A stretch of DNA of 58,507 nt, taken from the NCBI GenBank assembly GCA_022794255.1, contig JAAWEL010000074.1, positions 1-58,507 on the forward strand, read 5' to 3'. How positions within the stretch are numbered: the stretch's first letter is position 1; each line of letters starts with the position of its first letter. This DNA is from Lachnospiraceae bacterium. GTDB lineage: Bacteria > Bacillota > Clostridia > Lachnospirales > Lachnospiraceae. The position numbers and the translations under genes are program-made. The notes beneath the pieces are model-generated. The model searched no databases. It saw nothing but the letters and a program-made list of their open reading frames with translations, and had not been told where the DNA came from. Shown here piece by piece: positions 15,863 to 24,318 of the stretch.

Positions 15863-17083
15863 ATGAGAAAGTTTGTTGGTTTTGGGCTTGCAGCAGTGCT
15901 TGCATTTTCACTGACTGCCTGCGGCGGCGGAAGCTCCACAGATGCTACTACAGCTGCACCGGCTGCTGACAATGAGACTGCTGCTGACAATAAGGACAGT
16001 GAGGCTTCGGCACCAGCTGCAGAAGGCGGTTCCTTTAAGCTTGGAGTGATCGGACCGCTGACCGGACCGGCCGCTGCTTACGGTATTGCCGTACAAAATG
16101 GTGTGGATCTGGCTGTGAAGGAGATCAATGCCGCTGGCGGTGTAAATGGCGCCACTCTGGAAATGAATTCCCAGGATGATGAACATGACCCGGAGAAATC
16201 CGTCAATGCTTACAATACCTTAAAGGACTGGAATATGCAGATGTTGGTAGGTGCCGTTACCTCTAAGCCCTGTATTGCAGTTGCCGCAGAGACAGCCAAT
16301 GACAACCTGTTCCAGATCACTCCCTCCGGTTCTGCCGTAGAGTGTGCTGCTCCGGAAAATGTGTTCCGTGTATGCTTTGCAGACCCGGCACAGGGAACTG
16401 CTTCTGCACAGTATATCGGCGATCACAAACTGGGAACAAAGATTGCTATTATCTACGACAGCTCCACTGAGTATTCTTCCGGAATCCGTGAGGCTTTTGT
16501 GGCTGAAGCTGCAAATCATGGACTGGAGATCGTAGCTGACGAGGCATTTACCGCTGACACCAACACGGATTTCTCTGTACAGCTTGACAAGGCCAAAGAT
16601 GCTGGCGCTGAACTGGTATTTTTGCCCATCTACTATCAGGAGGCTTCCGTGATCTTAAAGCAGGCCAGTGACAAGGAGTTTGCTCCGGTATTCTTCGGTG
16701 TGGATGGTATGGATGGTATCTTAAGTGTTAAGAATTTTGACACCTCACTTGCTGAGGGCGTAATGCTTTTGACTCCGTTCTCCGCCACAGAGGAGGGAAG
16801 CAAGGCCTTTACGGAGGCTTATGTGGCGGCTTATGGCATTGAGCCGAACCAGTTTGCAGCCGATGCCTATGATGCCGTGTATGCCATCAAGGCCGCAGCC
16901 GAAAAGGCCGGAATCACCCCGGAAATGGATGCATCTGCTATCTGTGATGCAATGAAGGGCGCAATGACAGAGATTTCCATCGATGGACTGACGGGTGAGG
17001 GTATGACCTGGGATGCTGCCGGTGAGACTGGCAAAGCCCCCAAGGCTGTTAAGATTGTAAACGGAGTTTATGAGATGCAGTAA
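15863..17083 (+). CDS. livJ: Branched-chain amino-acid-type ABC transporter, substrate-binding lipoprotein
   Basis: A 406-residue extracellular binding protein of the Leu/Ile/Val family. A lipoprotein signal peptide ends at the lipobox LTAC (Cys20), followed by a Ser/Thr/Ala-rich linker to about residue 52. The periplasmic-binding-protein type I fold then begins (FKLGVIGPLTGPAAAYG). GAGGAGG precedes the ATG. It heads the livJHMGF set and has the strongest promoter of the window, matching the higher amounts usually needed for binding proteins. Ligand specificity cannot be read from sequence; other small amides or amino acids are possible. Confidence 0.92.
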   Translation: MRKFVGFGLAAVLAFSLTACGGGSSTDATTAAPAADNETAADNKDSEASAPAAEGGSFKLGVIGPLTGPAAAYGIAVQNGVDLAVKEINAAGGVNGATLEMNSQDDEHDPEKSVNAYNTLKDWNMQMLVGAVTSKPCIAVAAETANDNLFQITPSGSAVECAAPENVFRVCFADPAQGTASAQYIGDHKLGTKIAIIYDSSTEYSSGIREAFVAEAANHGLEIVADEAFTADTNTDFSVQLDKAKDAGAELVFLPIYYQEASVILKQASDKEFAPVFFGVDGMDGILSVKNFDTSLAEGVMLLTPFSATEEGSKAFTEAYVAAYGIEPNQFAADAYDAVYAIKAAAEKAGITPEMDASAICDAMKGAMTEISIDGLTGEGMTWDAAGETGKAPKAVKIVNGVYEMQ

Positions 17084-17118
17084 TCGGATTTCTTATTATT
17101 GGAAATAGGGAAAGCCTG

Positions 17119-17158
17119 ACAGGGGGTGTTCTAAGGACACCTCCTGTTTATTTGGTTT
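17119..17158 (+). terminator. Terminator or attenuator between livJ and livH
   Basis: ACAGGGGGTGT (17119-17129) pairs with ACACCTCCTGT (17137-17147) with one mismatch and a 7-base loop, followed by T-rich sequence. It would end most livJ transcripts and so raise binding protein relative to the membrane components. Confidence 0.75.
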
Positions 17159-17187
17159 GTTTGGATACCATTCGCACCAATAAATGC

Positions 17188-17216
17188 TTGCACATCCTAT
17201 CTTCCTATGATATAAT
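17188..17216 (+). promoter_or_regulatory. Second liv promoter, upstream of livH
   Basis: TTGCAC (17188-17193), 17 bases, TATAAT (17211-17216), with TGA directly before the -10. It is a strong extended -10 promoter. Transcription would start near 17223 and give a 105-base structured leader before livH. Confidence 0.75.
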
Positions 17217-17247
17217 TCGACTTAATATTTTTATTATCTTAATCTAA

Positions 17248-17303
17248 CGTGTTAAATCGTCAAAATATAAACACCCATTTTACATATGGGTGGATTTAAC
17301 ATG
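17248..17303 (+). ncRNA. Structured leader RNA upstream of livH (unrecognised)
   Basis: An outer 11-bp stem (17248-17258 with 17293-17303, one G-U pair) encloses an inner hairpin CACCCAT (17272-17278) with ATGGGTG (17286-17292). The two right arms abut, so the helices could stack. A 6-codon mini-ORF (MKKEKG) starts inside the structure at 17301 and stops at 17321, overlapping the livH ribosome site. I recognise no known riboswitch class. A cis-regulatory role is inferred. Confidence 0.5.
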
Positions 17304-17327
17304 AAAAAAGAAAAGGGGTAGGATTTC

Positions 17328-18209
17328 ATGAGTTTTCTGTCATATTTGATTAATGGAATCAGCCTGGGCAGTATTTACGCGATTATCGCACTCGGATACA
17401 CAATGGTGTATGGCATTGCGAGAATGTTAAATTTTGCCCATGGGGACATTATTATGGTAGGGGGATTTGCCATATTTACAATCGTCAGTACTCTTAACCT
17501 GCCGCCGCTTTTGGGTATTCTCGTTGCTGTTGTGGTCTGCACGGTACTGGGGGTGACGATTGAGCGGGTGGCATACCGTCCCTTGCGGGGGGCTTCCTCT
17601 CTGGCGGTTCTCATTACAGCGATCGGCGTCAGCTACCTTTTGCAGAATGTAGCCTTGCTGATTTTCGGCTCCAATGCCCGCCAGTTTACTTCCGTTGTCA
17701 CACTGCCCAATTTAAAGCTGGCTGATGGGGCACTGACAATTTCCAGTGTTACCATTGTGACAATCATTTCCTGTATTGCTATTATGATCGGACTGACCTC
17801 CTTTATAAACAAGACCAAGGTGGGGCAGGCTATGCTTGCCGTGTCAGAGGACAATGGAGCCGCCACCCTAATGGGAATTGATGTAAACCGCACCATTGCC
17901 ATAACTTTTGCCATTGGTTCAGCTTTAGCTGCCATTGCCGGAGCACTTTTATGCTCCACCTATCCGTCCCTCACCCCGTATACCGGCTCCATGCCAGGCA
18001 TCAAGGCCTTTGTGGCTGCTGTATTTGGTGGAATCGGCTCGATTCCCGGAGCTCTGATCGGAGGAATTTTGCTGGGAGTGATTGAAAATCTGTCCAAAGC
18101 ATACATTTCTTCCCAGCTTTCGGATGCCATTGTATTTTCCGTGTTGATTATTGTGCTTTTAGTGCGTCCCACAGGGATCCTTGGCCGGAAGATCAATGAG
18201 AAAGTGTAG
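17328..18209 (+). CDS. livH: Branched-chain amino-acid-type ABC transporter permease LivH
   Basis: A 293-residue inner-membrane permease of the LivH family with about eight hydrophobic segments. The N-terminus has the family pattern LINGISLGSIYAIIALGYTMVYGIARMLNFAHGD (in two stretches). The cytoplasmic coupling region near residue 190 (GIDVNRTIAITFAIGSALA) contacts the ATPase. It pairs with LivM to form the channel. GGGGTAGG precedes the ATG. livM begins 9 bases after its stop. Confidence 0.94.
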   Translation: MSFLSYLINGISLGSIYAIIALGYTMVYGIARMLNFAHGDIIMVGGFAIFTIVSTLNLPPLLGILVAVVVCTVLGVTIERVAYRPLRGASSLAVLITAIGVSYLLQNVALLIFGSNARQFTSVVTLPNLKLADGALTISSVTIVTIISCIAIMIGLTSFINKTKVGQAMLAVSEDNGAATLMGIDVNRTIAITFAIGSALAAIAGALLCSTYPSLTPYTGSMPGIKAFVAAVFGGIGSIPGALIGGILLGVIENLSKAYISSQLSDAIVFSVLIIVLLVRPTGILGRKINEKV

Positions 18210-18218
18210 GTGAATAAA

Positions 18219-19286
18219 ATGAATAAAAATAAAGTGCGGATGCGAAACGGCATCACCTATGGGATTGTGGTTGGATGTTGGATATTGGTTCAGATCATGG
18301 ATCAGACAGGACACATGACCAGCCTGCTGAAAGGGATTCTTGTTCCTCTATGCATGTATTCGATTCTCGCCATTTCTTTAAATCTTACGGTAGGAATTTT
18401 GGGAGAATTAAGCCTGGGACATGCAGGCTTTATGTGCGTGGGTGCTTTTGCCGGGGCATTTTTTACTAAATGCATGGAGAATACATTTCCAAACCTGCAG
18501 CTTCGGTTTTTCCTTGCGATTCTTATCGGGGCAGCAGTGGCAGGCGTATGCGGGATCCTTATCGGGATTCCGGTGCTGCGGCTGAAAGGAGATTATTTGG
18601 CGATTGTCACGCTGGCTTTTGGTGAAATCATCAAAAATCTGATCAATGTGATGTATATCGGGCTGGATAAAAGCGGATTTCACTTTTCCATTAAGGATAC
18701 CATGTCCTTAGGGATGGATGAGACCGGTGTGGTGATTATTAAAGGGGCCCAGGGAATCACCGGCACACCCAAGGCATCCACCTTTTTTATTGCTGTGCTG
18801 CTCCTTTTGCTTACATTATTTATTGTGCTCAATCTGATTAACTCCCGGACCGGAAGAGCAATCATGTCAATTCGTGACAACCGGATTGCAGCAGAATCCA
18901 TTGGCATCAATATTACCAAATATAAACTCATGGCTTTCTCTATTTCCGCAGCCTTAGCAGGGGTGGCAGGCGTCTTATATGCACACAATTTGTCCACATT
19001 AGCAGCCACACCCAAGAATTTTGGCTACAATATGTCCATTATCATTCTTGTTTTTGTAGTACTAGGAGGATTGGGAAATATTCGGGGGTCCATGATTGCA
19101 GCAGTGGTGCTTACCCTACTTCCAGAGCTTCTGCGAGGGCTTAACGATTACCGGATGCTGATCTATGCCATTGTGCTGATTGTGATGATGCTGTTTAACT
19201 CCAGCCCCAAGGCGATTGAGATACGCTCCGTGTTCATAGAACGCATTAAAAAGAAAAAAGAGGCTGCTGCAAAGGAGGCTGCATGA
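18219..19286 (+). CDS. livM: Branched-chain amino-acid-type ABC transporter permease LivM
   Basis: A 355-residue permease partner of LivH. The signature ILAISLNLTVGILGELSLGHAGFMCVGAF (in two blocks, about residues 50-78) and SIRDNRIAAESIGIN (about 220) are typical. The C-terminus is Lys/Ala-rich. I chose the ATG at 18219: AGGTGA is 5 bases upstream, whereas the in-frame GTG at 18210 lies inside that site. The livG ATG follows directly after the stop. Confidence 0.94.
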   Translation: MNKNKVRMRNGITYGIVVGCWILVQIMDQTGHMTSLLKGILVPLCMYSILAISLNLTVGILGELSLGHAGFMCVGAFAGAFFTKCMENTFPNLQLRFFLAILIGAAVAGVCGILIGIPVLRLKGDYLAIVTLAFGEIIKNLINVMYIGLDKSGFHFSIKDTMSLGMDETGVVIIKGAQGITGTPKASTFFIAVLLLLLTLFIVLNLINSRTGRAIMSIRDNRIAAESIGINITKYKLMAFSISAALAGVAGVLYAHNLSTLAATPKNFGYNMSIIILVFVVLGGLGNIRGSMIAAVVLTLLPELLRGLNDYRMLIYAIVLIVMMLFNSSPKAIEIRSVFIERIKKKKEAAAKEAA

Positions 19287-19287
19287 T

Positions 19288-20046
19288 ATGGCAATGTTGG
19301 AAGTAAAAAACTTAAGCATTTCCTTTGGCGGTTTAAAGGCAGTGGATGACTTTAGCGTGACGATTGAAAAAGGACAGCTTTACGGGTTAATCGGCCCCAA
19401 TGGGGCAGGAAAAACCACAGTATTTAATCTGCTGACCGGAGTGTACCGCCCGGATACGGGAAGTATTTTTCTGGACGCACAGAACATTACAGGAAAAAGA
19501 ACAATTGAGATCAACCAGGAGGGAATTGCCAGAACCTTTCAGAATATCCGTCTGTTTAAGGAACTCAGCGTGTTAGACAATGTAAAGGCTGGACTCCACA
19601 ACCACTATAAATATTCAACTCTTGAGGGGATTTTCCGCCTTCCCAGATATTATAAAGTAGAAAAGCAGATGGATGAGCGGGCCATGGAGCTTTTAAAAGT
19701 ATTTGAACTGGATGGAGAGTGGGATTATAAAGCCTCCAATCTGCCTTATGGAAAGCAGAGAAAGTTAGAGATTGCTAGGGCTCTTGCCACAAAGCCCAAG
19801 TTGCTTCTTTTAGATGAGCCTGCGGCAGGAATGAATCCTAATGAGACAGCCGAGTTGATGGAAACCATCCGTTTTGTGCGGGATAATTTTGACATGACAA
19901 TACTCCTGATTGAGCATGATATGAAACTGGTTTCCGGAATCTGCGAACGATTGACAGTGCTGAATTTCGGACAGGTACTGACCCAAGGCGAGACAACCGA
20001 GGTGCTGAATGACAAACGGGTTATCACGGCTTATCTTGGAGAGTAG
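19288..20046 (+). CDS. livG: ABC transporter ATP-binding protein LivG
   Basis: A 252-residue ATPase. Walker A GPNGAGKTT (about residues 36-44), the Q-loop in RTFQNIRLFKELSVLDN, an LPYGKQRKLEIARAL signature in place of the usual LSGGQ, and Walker B LLLLDEPAAG are all present. That signature variant and the long stretch after the Q-loop are normal for LivG. AAAGGAGG precedes the ATG. It forms a heterodimer with LivF to power uptake. Confidence 0.95.
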   Translation: MAMLEVKNLSISFGGLKAVDDFSVTIEKGQLYGLIGPNGAGKTTVFNLLTGVYRPDTGSIFLDAQNITGKRTIEINQEGIARTFQNIRLFKELSVLDNVKAGLHNHYKYSTLEGIFRLPRYYKVEKQMDERAMELLKVFELDGEWDYKASNLPYGKQRKLEIARALATKPKLLLLDEPAAGMNPNETAELMETIRFVRDNFDMTILLIEHDMKLVSGICERLTVLNFGQVLTQGETTEVLNDKRVITAYLGE

Positions 20047-20060
20047 GAGGAGAAGGGATT

Positions 20061-20771
20061 ATGGCAATACTGGAAGTAAAGGATCTGGAAGTGTTTTATG
20101 GAGTAATCCAGGCCATTAAGGGAATCTCCTTTGAGGTGAATCCGAGAGAGATCATTGCCCTGATCGGGGCAAACGGAGCCGGAAAGACCACCACTTTGCA
20201 GACAATCACCGGACTGATCCCATCCAAGGCCGGACAGATTGTTTATGACGGAAAAGACATTACCAAATTACCGGGACACAAGCTGGTATCTATGGGAATG
20301 GCCCATGTACCAGAGGGACGGCGGGTTTTTGCCCAGCTTACAGTGCTTCAAAATCTAAAGCTGGGAGCTTATACAAGAAAAGATAAAATCGAGATCGAGG
20401 ACACTTTGAAGGTGGTTTATAAACGATTCCCCCGGCTGGAAGAGCGGAAGAATCAGATGGCAGGAACTCTCTCTGGGGGAGAACAGCAGATGTTGGCCAT
20501 GGGCCGGGCTTTAATGTCCCATCCGAAGTTGATTGTTATGGATGAACCCTCCATGGGACTGTCCCCTATTTACGTCAATGAGATCTTTGATATTATTCAA
20601 AACATCAATCGTGACGGCACAACGGTTCTTCTGGTGGAACAGAACGCCAAGAAGGCTTTGTCCATTGCTAATCGGGCCTATGTTCTGGAGACAGGCAAAA
20701 TCGTTCTCAGCGGAGATGCAGGAGAACTGATGAATGATGATTCAGTAAAGAAAGCCTATTTGAGTGAATAA
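20061..20771 (+). CDS. livF: ABC transporter ATP-binding protein LivF
   Basis: A 236-residue ATPase, the partner of LivG. Walker A GANGAGKTT (about 35-43), the family-typical GMAHVPEGRRVFAQLTVLQN, signature TLSGGEQQMLAMGRAL (about 135-150), and Walker B LIVMDEPSMGLSP are seen. GGAGGAG precedes the ATG. It is the last gene of the liv operon, followed by a terminator. Confidence 0.95.
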   Translation: MAILEVKDLEVFYGVIQAIKGISFEVNPREIIALIGANGAGKTTTLQTITGLIPSKAGQIVYDGKDITKLPGHKLVSMGMAHVPEGRRVFAQLTVLQNLKLGAYTRKDKIEIEDTLKVVYKRFPRLEERKNQMAGTLSGGEQQMLAMGRALMSHPKLIVMDEPSMGLSPIYVNEIFDIIQNINRDGTTVLLVEQNAKKALSIANRAYVLETGKIVLSGDAGELMNDDSVKKAYLSE

Positions 20772-20808
20772 AAAGAATCATCAAATATTCAGAAAACGCT
20801 TCAAATTC

Positions 20809-20842
20809 AAGGGGAAAGTCCTAGACTTTTCCCTTATTATTG
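20809..20842 (+). terminator. Terminator after livF
   Basis: AAGGGGAAAGT (20809-20819) pairs with ACTTTTCCCTT (20825-20835) with one G-U pair and a 5-base loop. The following ATTATT is a weak T-tract. Confidence 0.65.
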
Positions 20843-20851
20843 TGGTAATAT
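20822..20851 (+). promoter_or_regulatory. Candidate extended -10 promoter for the phosphofructokinase gene
   Basis: TAGACT (20822-20827), 18 bases, TAATAT (20846-20851), preceded by TGG. The -35 overlaps the right arm of the livF terminator. It is a moderate match only. Confidence 0.35.
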
Positions 20852-20909
20852 ATGAGTATAGCAAGGTGAAGTTAAATACAATTTTATAATTTATAAGGAG
20901 GGTTTTGTT

Positions 20910-22163
20910 ATGAAAGGAAATGTGATTGTCGGACAGTCCGGAGGTCCCACGGCGGTGATTAATTCCAGCCTGGCAGGTGTTTACCGCACAGCCATCGACC
21001 GGGGGGCCAAGAAGGTATATGGTATGAGATTCGGAATCCAGGGACTTTTGGATGAACAGTATGTGGATTTGTCCAAACACATTAAAAATGATTTGGATGT
21101 GGAGATTTTAAAGCGCACCCCATCTGCATTTTTAGGTACATGCCGCTACAAGCTGCCGGATATCCATGAAAATCAGGATATTTATGTGAGGATATTTGCG
21201 ATTTTGGAAAAGCTCAATATTGAATGTTTTATCTATATTGGCGGAAATGATTCCATGGATACCATTAAAAAGCTCTCCGACTATGCAATTCTCACCGGAA
21301 AAAAGCAGAAATTTGTGGGTGTGCCGAAAACCATTGACAATGACCTTGCATTAACGGACCATACTCCGGGCTTCGGAAGCGCAGCCAAGTATATTGCCAC
21401 CTCCACCAAGGAAGTGATTCGTGACGGGCTGGGTTTTTCTTACAAGAAAAAACTTGTTACCATCATTGAGATTATGGGCCGGAATGCCGGCTGGCTCACC
21501 GGTGCATCAGCGCTTTCCAGAGGAGAGGATTGTGACGGACCAGATTTAATTTGTCTTCCCGAAGTACCTTTTGATATTGATAAATTTGTGGACAAAGTGG
21601 GCAAAATCCTGGAGAAGAAGGATGTGGTTGTGGTTGCCATTTCTGAGGGGATTCGGACAGAGGATAACAAGTATATCAGCGAACTGTCTGCTGCCACAGA
21701 TTATGTGGATGCCTTTGGCCACAAACAGCTGACTGGTTCTGCCAGCTATTTAGCCAATGTGATTAACCAGAAAATCGGCTGCAAAGCCAGAGCGGTGGAG
21801 TTCAGCACCCTGCAAAGAAGCGCTGCCCATCTGGCATCCCGAGTGGATGTAAACGAGGCATTTATGGTTGGCGGTGCAGCTGTAAAGGCAGCAGACGAGG
21901 GAGATTCTGGAAAGATGGTTGTCATTGACCGGGTTTCCGATGATCCCTATCAGAGTGCAACGGGTATTTATGATGTACACAAGATTGCCAATGGAGAGAA
22001 ACTGGTGCCGAGAGACTGGATCACCAAGGACGGCACTTATGTGACGGAGGAGTTTATCGATTACGTGCGCCCGCTGATTCAGGGTGATTCTCCCTGTGTC
22101 ATGGTAGGTGGTATCCCGCGTCATCTTTATATGTCTTCCGGCCGTGGGAAGAAAGGGGAATAA
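20910..22163 (+). CDS. 6-phosphofructokinase, pyrophosphate-dependent type
   Basis: A 417-residue PFK-family enzyme converting fructose 6-phosphate to fructose 1,6-bisphosphate. The phosphoryl-donor motif reads GGNDS (residues 111-115), where ATP enzymes have GGDGS. The substrate loop reads PKTIDND (139-145), where ATP enzymes have PGTIDND. An Asp at the fourth position of the first motif and this Lys are the accepted marks of PPi use. The length and long C-terminus suit the clostridial PPi group. AAGGAGG precedes the ATG. Donor specificity is inferred. An HD-domain gene follows 5 bases later. Confidence 0.88.
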   Translation: MKGNVIVGQSGGPTAVINSSLAGVYRTAIDRGAKKVYGMRFGIQGLLDEQYVDLSKHIKNDLDVEILKRTPSAFLGTCRYKLPDIHENQDIYVRIFAILEKLNIECFIYIGGNDSMDTIKKLSDYAILTGKKQKFVGVPKTIDNDLALTDHTPGFGSAAKYIATSTKEVIRDGLGFSYKKKLVTIIEIMGRNAGWLTGASALSRGEDCDGPDLICLPEVPFDIDKFVDKVGKILEKKDVVVVAISEGIRTEDNKYISELSAATDYVDAFGHKQLTGSASYLANVINQKIGCKARAVEFSTLQRSAAHLASRVDVNEAFMVGGAAVKAADEGDSGKMVVIDRVSDDPYQSATGIYDVHKIANGEKLVPRDWITKDGTYVTEEFIDYVRPLIQGDSPCVMVGGIPRHLYMSSGRGKKGE

Positions 22164-22168
22164 AATTT

Positions 22169-22603
22169 ATGTTGTCAAAAGCAATTGAGATCGCTACGAA
22201 TGTTTTTCAAGGCGTTAAAGACGCCAATGGAAATCCCTATATCGACCATGCCATGCGTGTCATGAGCCAGATGGACACGGAGGAGGAGAAAATCATAGCG
22301 GTGCTTCATGACGTGGTGGAAGATACGGAGACAACCCTGCACGAGTTGCAGGAAGCCGGATTTTCCCGGACTGTCCTGGATACAATTGGCATGCTGACAA
22401 AAAAACCCGACATGAAATATTTTGATTACATTGAAGACATTCATTCCAGTGAACTGGCGTCTAAGGTTAAGATTGCAGAGATTGAGGACAACCAGGATGT
22501 TATGCGTGTCCGGAAAATGTCATTTCAAACCTACTCTGCACCAGAGCGGGTGAAAAAAACCCTTGCTATCCTTAAAAATGAAGGAAGCAGCGGAAAGTTT
22601 TAA
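22169..22603 (+). CDS. Small HD-domain hydrolase, SpoT/Mesh1-like
   Basis: A 144-residue cytoplasmic protein resembling the hydrolase half of RelA/SpoT. It shows PYIDHAMRVM (about 23-32), the HD pair in IIAVLHDVVEDTE (about 42-54), and KVKIAEIEDN (about 90-99), matching the last metal-binding Asp. Such short proteins may degrade (p)ppGpp or related nucleotides; the substrate is unproven. No synthetase or TGS domain is present. AAGGGGAA precedes the ATG and the gene is probably co-transcribed with the phosphofructokinase. Confidence 0.72.
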   Translation: MLSKAIEIATNVFQGVKDANGNPYIDHAMRVMSQMDTEEEKIIAVLHDVVEDTETTLHELQEAGFSRTVLDTIGMLTKKPDMKYFDYIEDIHSSELASKVKIAEIEDNQDVMRVRKMSFQTYSAPERVKKTLAILKNEGSSGKF

Positions 22604-22611
22604 AGTACAGG

Positions 22612-22640
22612 TGATAATATGATTCCCCCTGGCATATGCT
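22612..22640 (+). promoter_or_regulatory. Weak candidate sigma-E promoter for spoIVA
   Basis: TGATAAT (22612-22618), 14 bases, CATATGCT (22633-22640) partly matches the mother-cell sigma-E pattern (ATATT-type -35, CATA...T -10). spoIVA is sigma-E controlled in known spore formers, so a site is expected here. The match is modest. Confidence 0.3.
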
Positions 22641-22655
22641 TATAGCAGTAAGGTG

Positions 22656-22695
22656 TTGCCGGAGAATTCCTGTGAAAAAACAGGCTTTCCGGCAA
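22656..22695 (+). promoter_or_regulatory. Hairpin in the spoIVA leader
   Basis: TTGCCGG (22656-22662) pairs with CCGGCAA (22689-22695), and CCTG with CAGG inside, around an A-rich loop. No T-tract follows, so it is either a weak terminator for the HD gene or a structure in the spoIVA leader. Confidence 0.45.
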
Positions 22696-22723
22696 TACTT
22701 AAGCATAGTAAGGGGGTATCTTC

Positions 22724-24199
22724 ATGGAAAATTATAATGTTTACAAAGATATCAAAGCCCGGACCAACGGGGAGATCTATTTGGGAGTAGTCGGTCCGGT
22801 CCGAACAGGGAAATCCACCTTTATCAAGCGATTTATGGAACAATTGGTGCTGCCGGAGATGGAGGACGAACACCGGAAAAATCAGACCAGAGATGAGCTT
22901 CCTCAGAGCGCTGCAGGCAAGACCATTATGACCACAGAGCCAAAATTCATCCCCAAGGAGGCGGCTCTGATTCAGCCGGCAGAGGGGATTCAAGCCAAGG
23001 TAAGGCTGATTGACTGTGTGGGCTTTATGGTGGACGGAGCTGCCGGGCACGTGGAAAATGAGAGGGAACGCTTGGTAAAAACTCCCTGGTTTGAGGAGGA
23101 GATTCCCTTTACCCAGGCGGCAGAGATCGGCACTCGCAAGGTGATCAAGGATCACTCCACCATCGGAATCGTGATAACCACAGACGGTTCCTTCGGCGAT
23201 CTGAAGCGGGAGGCGTACATAGGGGCAGAAAATACAGCTATCCAGGAATTAAAAGATATTGGAAAACCTTTCTTGGTGCTTCTCAACTCAGATCGGCCTT
23301 ATTCTGAGGAGACAGCCCGACTGGCACGGGAGTTGGAAAAGCAATATGGTGTGACCGTTATGCCTATCAACTGCGAACAGTTAAAGCGGGAGGATGTCCA
23401 CCGGATACTGGAAAAGGTTTTAAAGGAATTCCCGGTGACGGAGGTGGATTTTTTTATTCCCAAATGGCTGGAAATTCTTCCGGGGAGCCATTGGCTGAAA
23501 GAACAGGCCGTGGGAACTGCCAGAGAGCTGATGACAAAAGTCCGTCATATGAAGGATATTCCTGCCGATTTCGGAAGCGGAAATTCGGAGGTAATCCGCT
23601 CCATGAAGGTGGACCAGATGGATCTCTCAAATGGAAGTGTCTCTGTGCAGGTGGCTTTGGAGGACGGCTATTATTACCAGACCTTAAGCGATTTTGCCGG
23701 GATTCCCATCACGGACGAATACCAGCTGATGCAAAAGTTGCGGGATTTGGCTTCCATGCAGGCAGAATATGATAAAGTCCTAAATGCCATGAATCAGGTG
23801 CGTATGCGCGGCTATGGCGTTGTTACACCGGAGCGGTCAGAGATTATTCTGGATGAGCCGACTGTTATCCGACACGGCAACAAATATGGAGTGAAAATGC
23901 GGGCTGAAGCACCTTCCATCAATCTGATCAAGGCTCATATTCAAACAGAAATCGCTCCTATTGTGGGAAGCGAACAGCAGGCGGAGGATCTGATCTCCTA
24001 CATGAAAGAAAATGCCAGAAAAAAAGAAGACGGCATCTGGGATACCAATATTTTCGGAAAATCCATTGAGCAGATTGTAGAAGACGGCATCCAGGCCAAA
24101 GTAAGTCAAATGACCGAGGATTGTCAGATGAAATTACAGGATGCTCTGCAAAAGATCATCAATGACAGCAATGGGGGAATGATATGCATCATCATCTAG
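22724..24199 (+). CDS. spoIVA: Stage IV sporulation protein A (spore coat basement ATPase)
   Basis: A 491-residue SpoIVA, the ATPase that polymerises on the forespore surface and anchors the spore coat. Walker A GPVRTGKST lies at residues 24-32 (Lys30), and IDCVGF near residue 102 is the Walker B region. The hydrophobic extreme C-terminus (GGMICIII) is the membrane-targeting end. Length and both ends match the family. An AAGGGGG-type ribosome site precedes the ATG. It is direct evidence that the organism belongs to an endospore-forming lineage. Confidence 0.97.
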   Translation: MENYNVYKDIKARTNGEIYLGVVGPVRTGKSTFIKRFMEQLVLPEMEDEHRKNQTRDELPQSAAGKTIMTTEPKFIPKEAALIQPAEGIQAKVRLIDCVGFMVDGAAGHVENERERLVKTPWFEEEIPFTQAAEIGTRKVIKDHSTIGIVITTDGSFGDLKREAYIGAENTAIQELKDIGKPFLVLLNSDRPYSEETARLARELEKQYGVTVMPINCEQLKREDVHRILEKVLKEFPVTEVDFFIPKWLEILPGSHWLKEQAVGTARELMTKVRHMKDIPADFGSGNSEVIRSMKVDQMDLSNGSVSVQVALEDGYYYQTLSDFAGIPITDEYQLMQKLRDLASMQAEYDKVLNAMNQVRMRGYGVVTPERSEIILDEPTVIRHGNKYGVKMRAEAPSINLIKAHIQTEIAPIVGSEQQAEDLISYMKENARKKEDGIWDTNIFGKSIEQIVEDGIQAKVSQMTEDCQMKLQDALQKIINDSNGGMICIII

Positions 24200-24318
24200 C
24201 AGTGCCAAATATGATGCGTGCGTACCCAGAGCAACAATGAGCAATCACAAATAAAAAGCATTTCCCAACACCCATATACACCTTTATTACCCCCCACCAC
24301 CAAAGAGGAGGAAAACAT

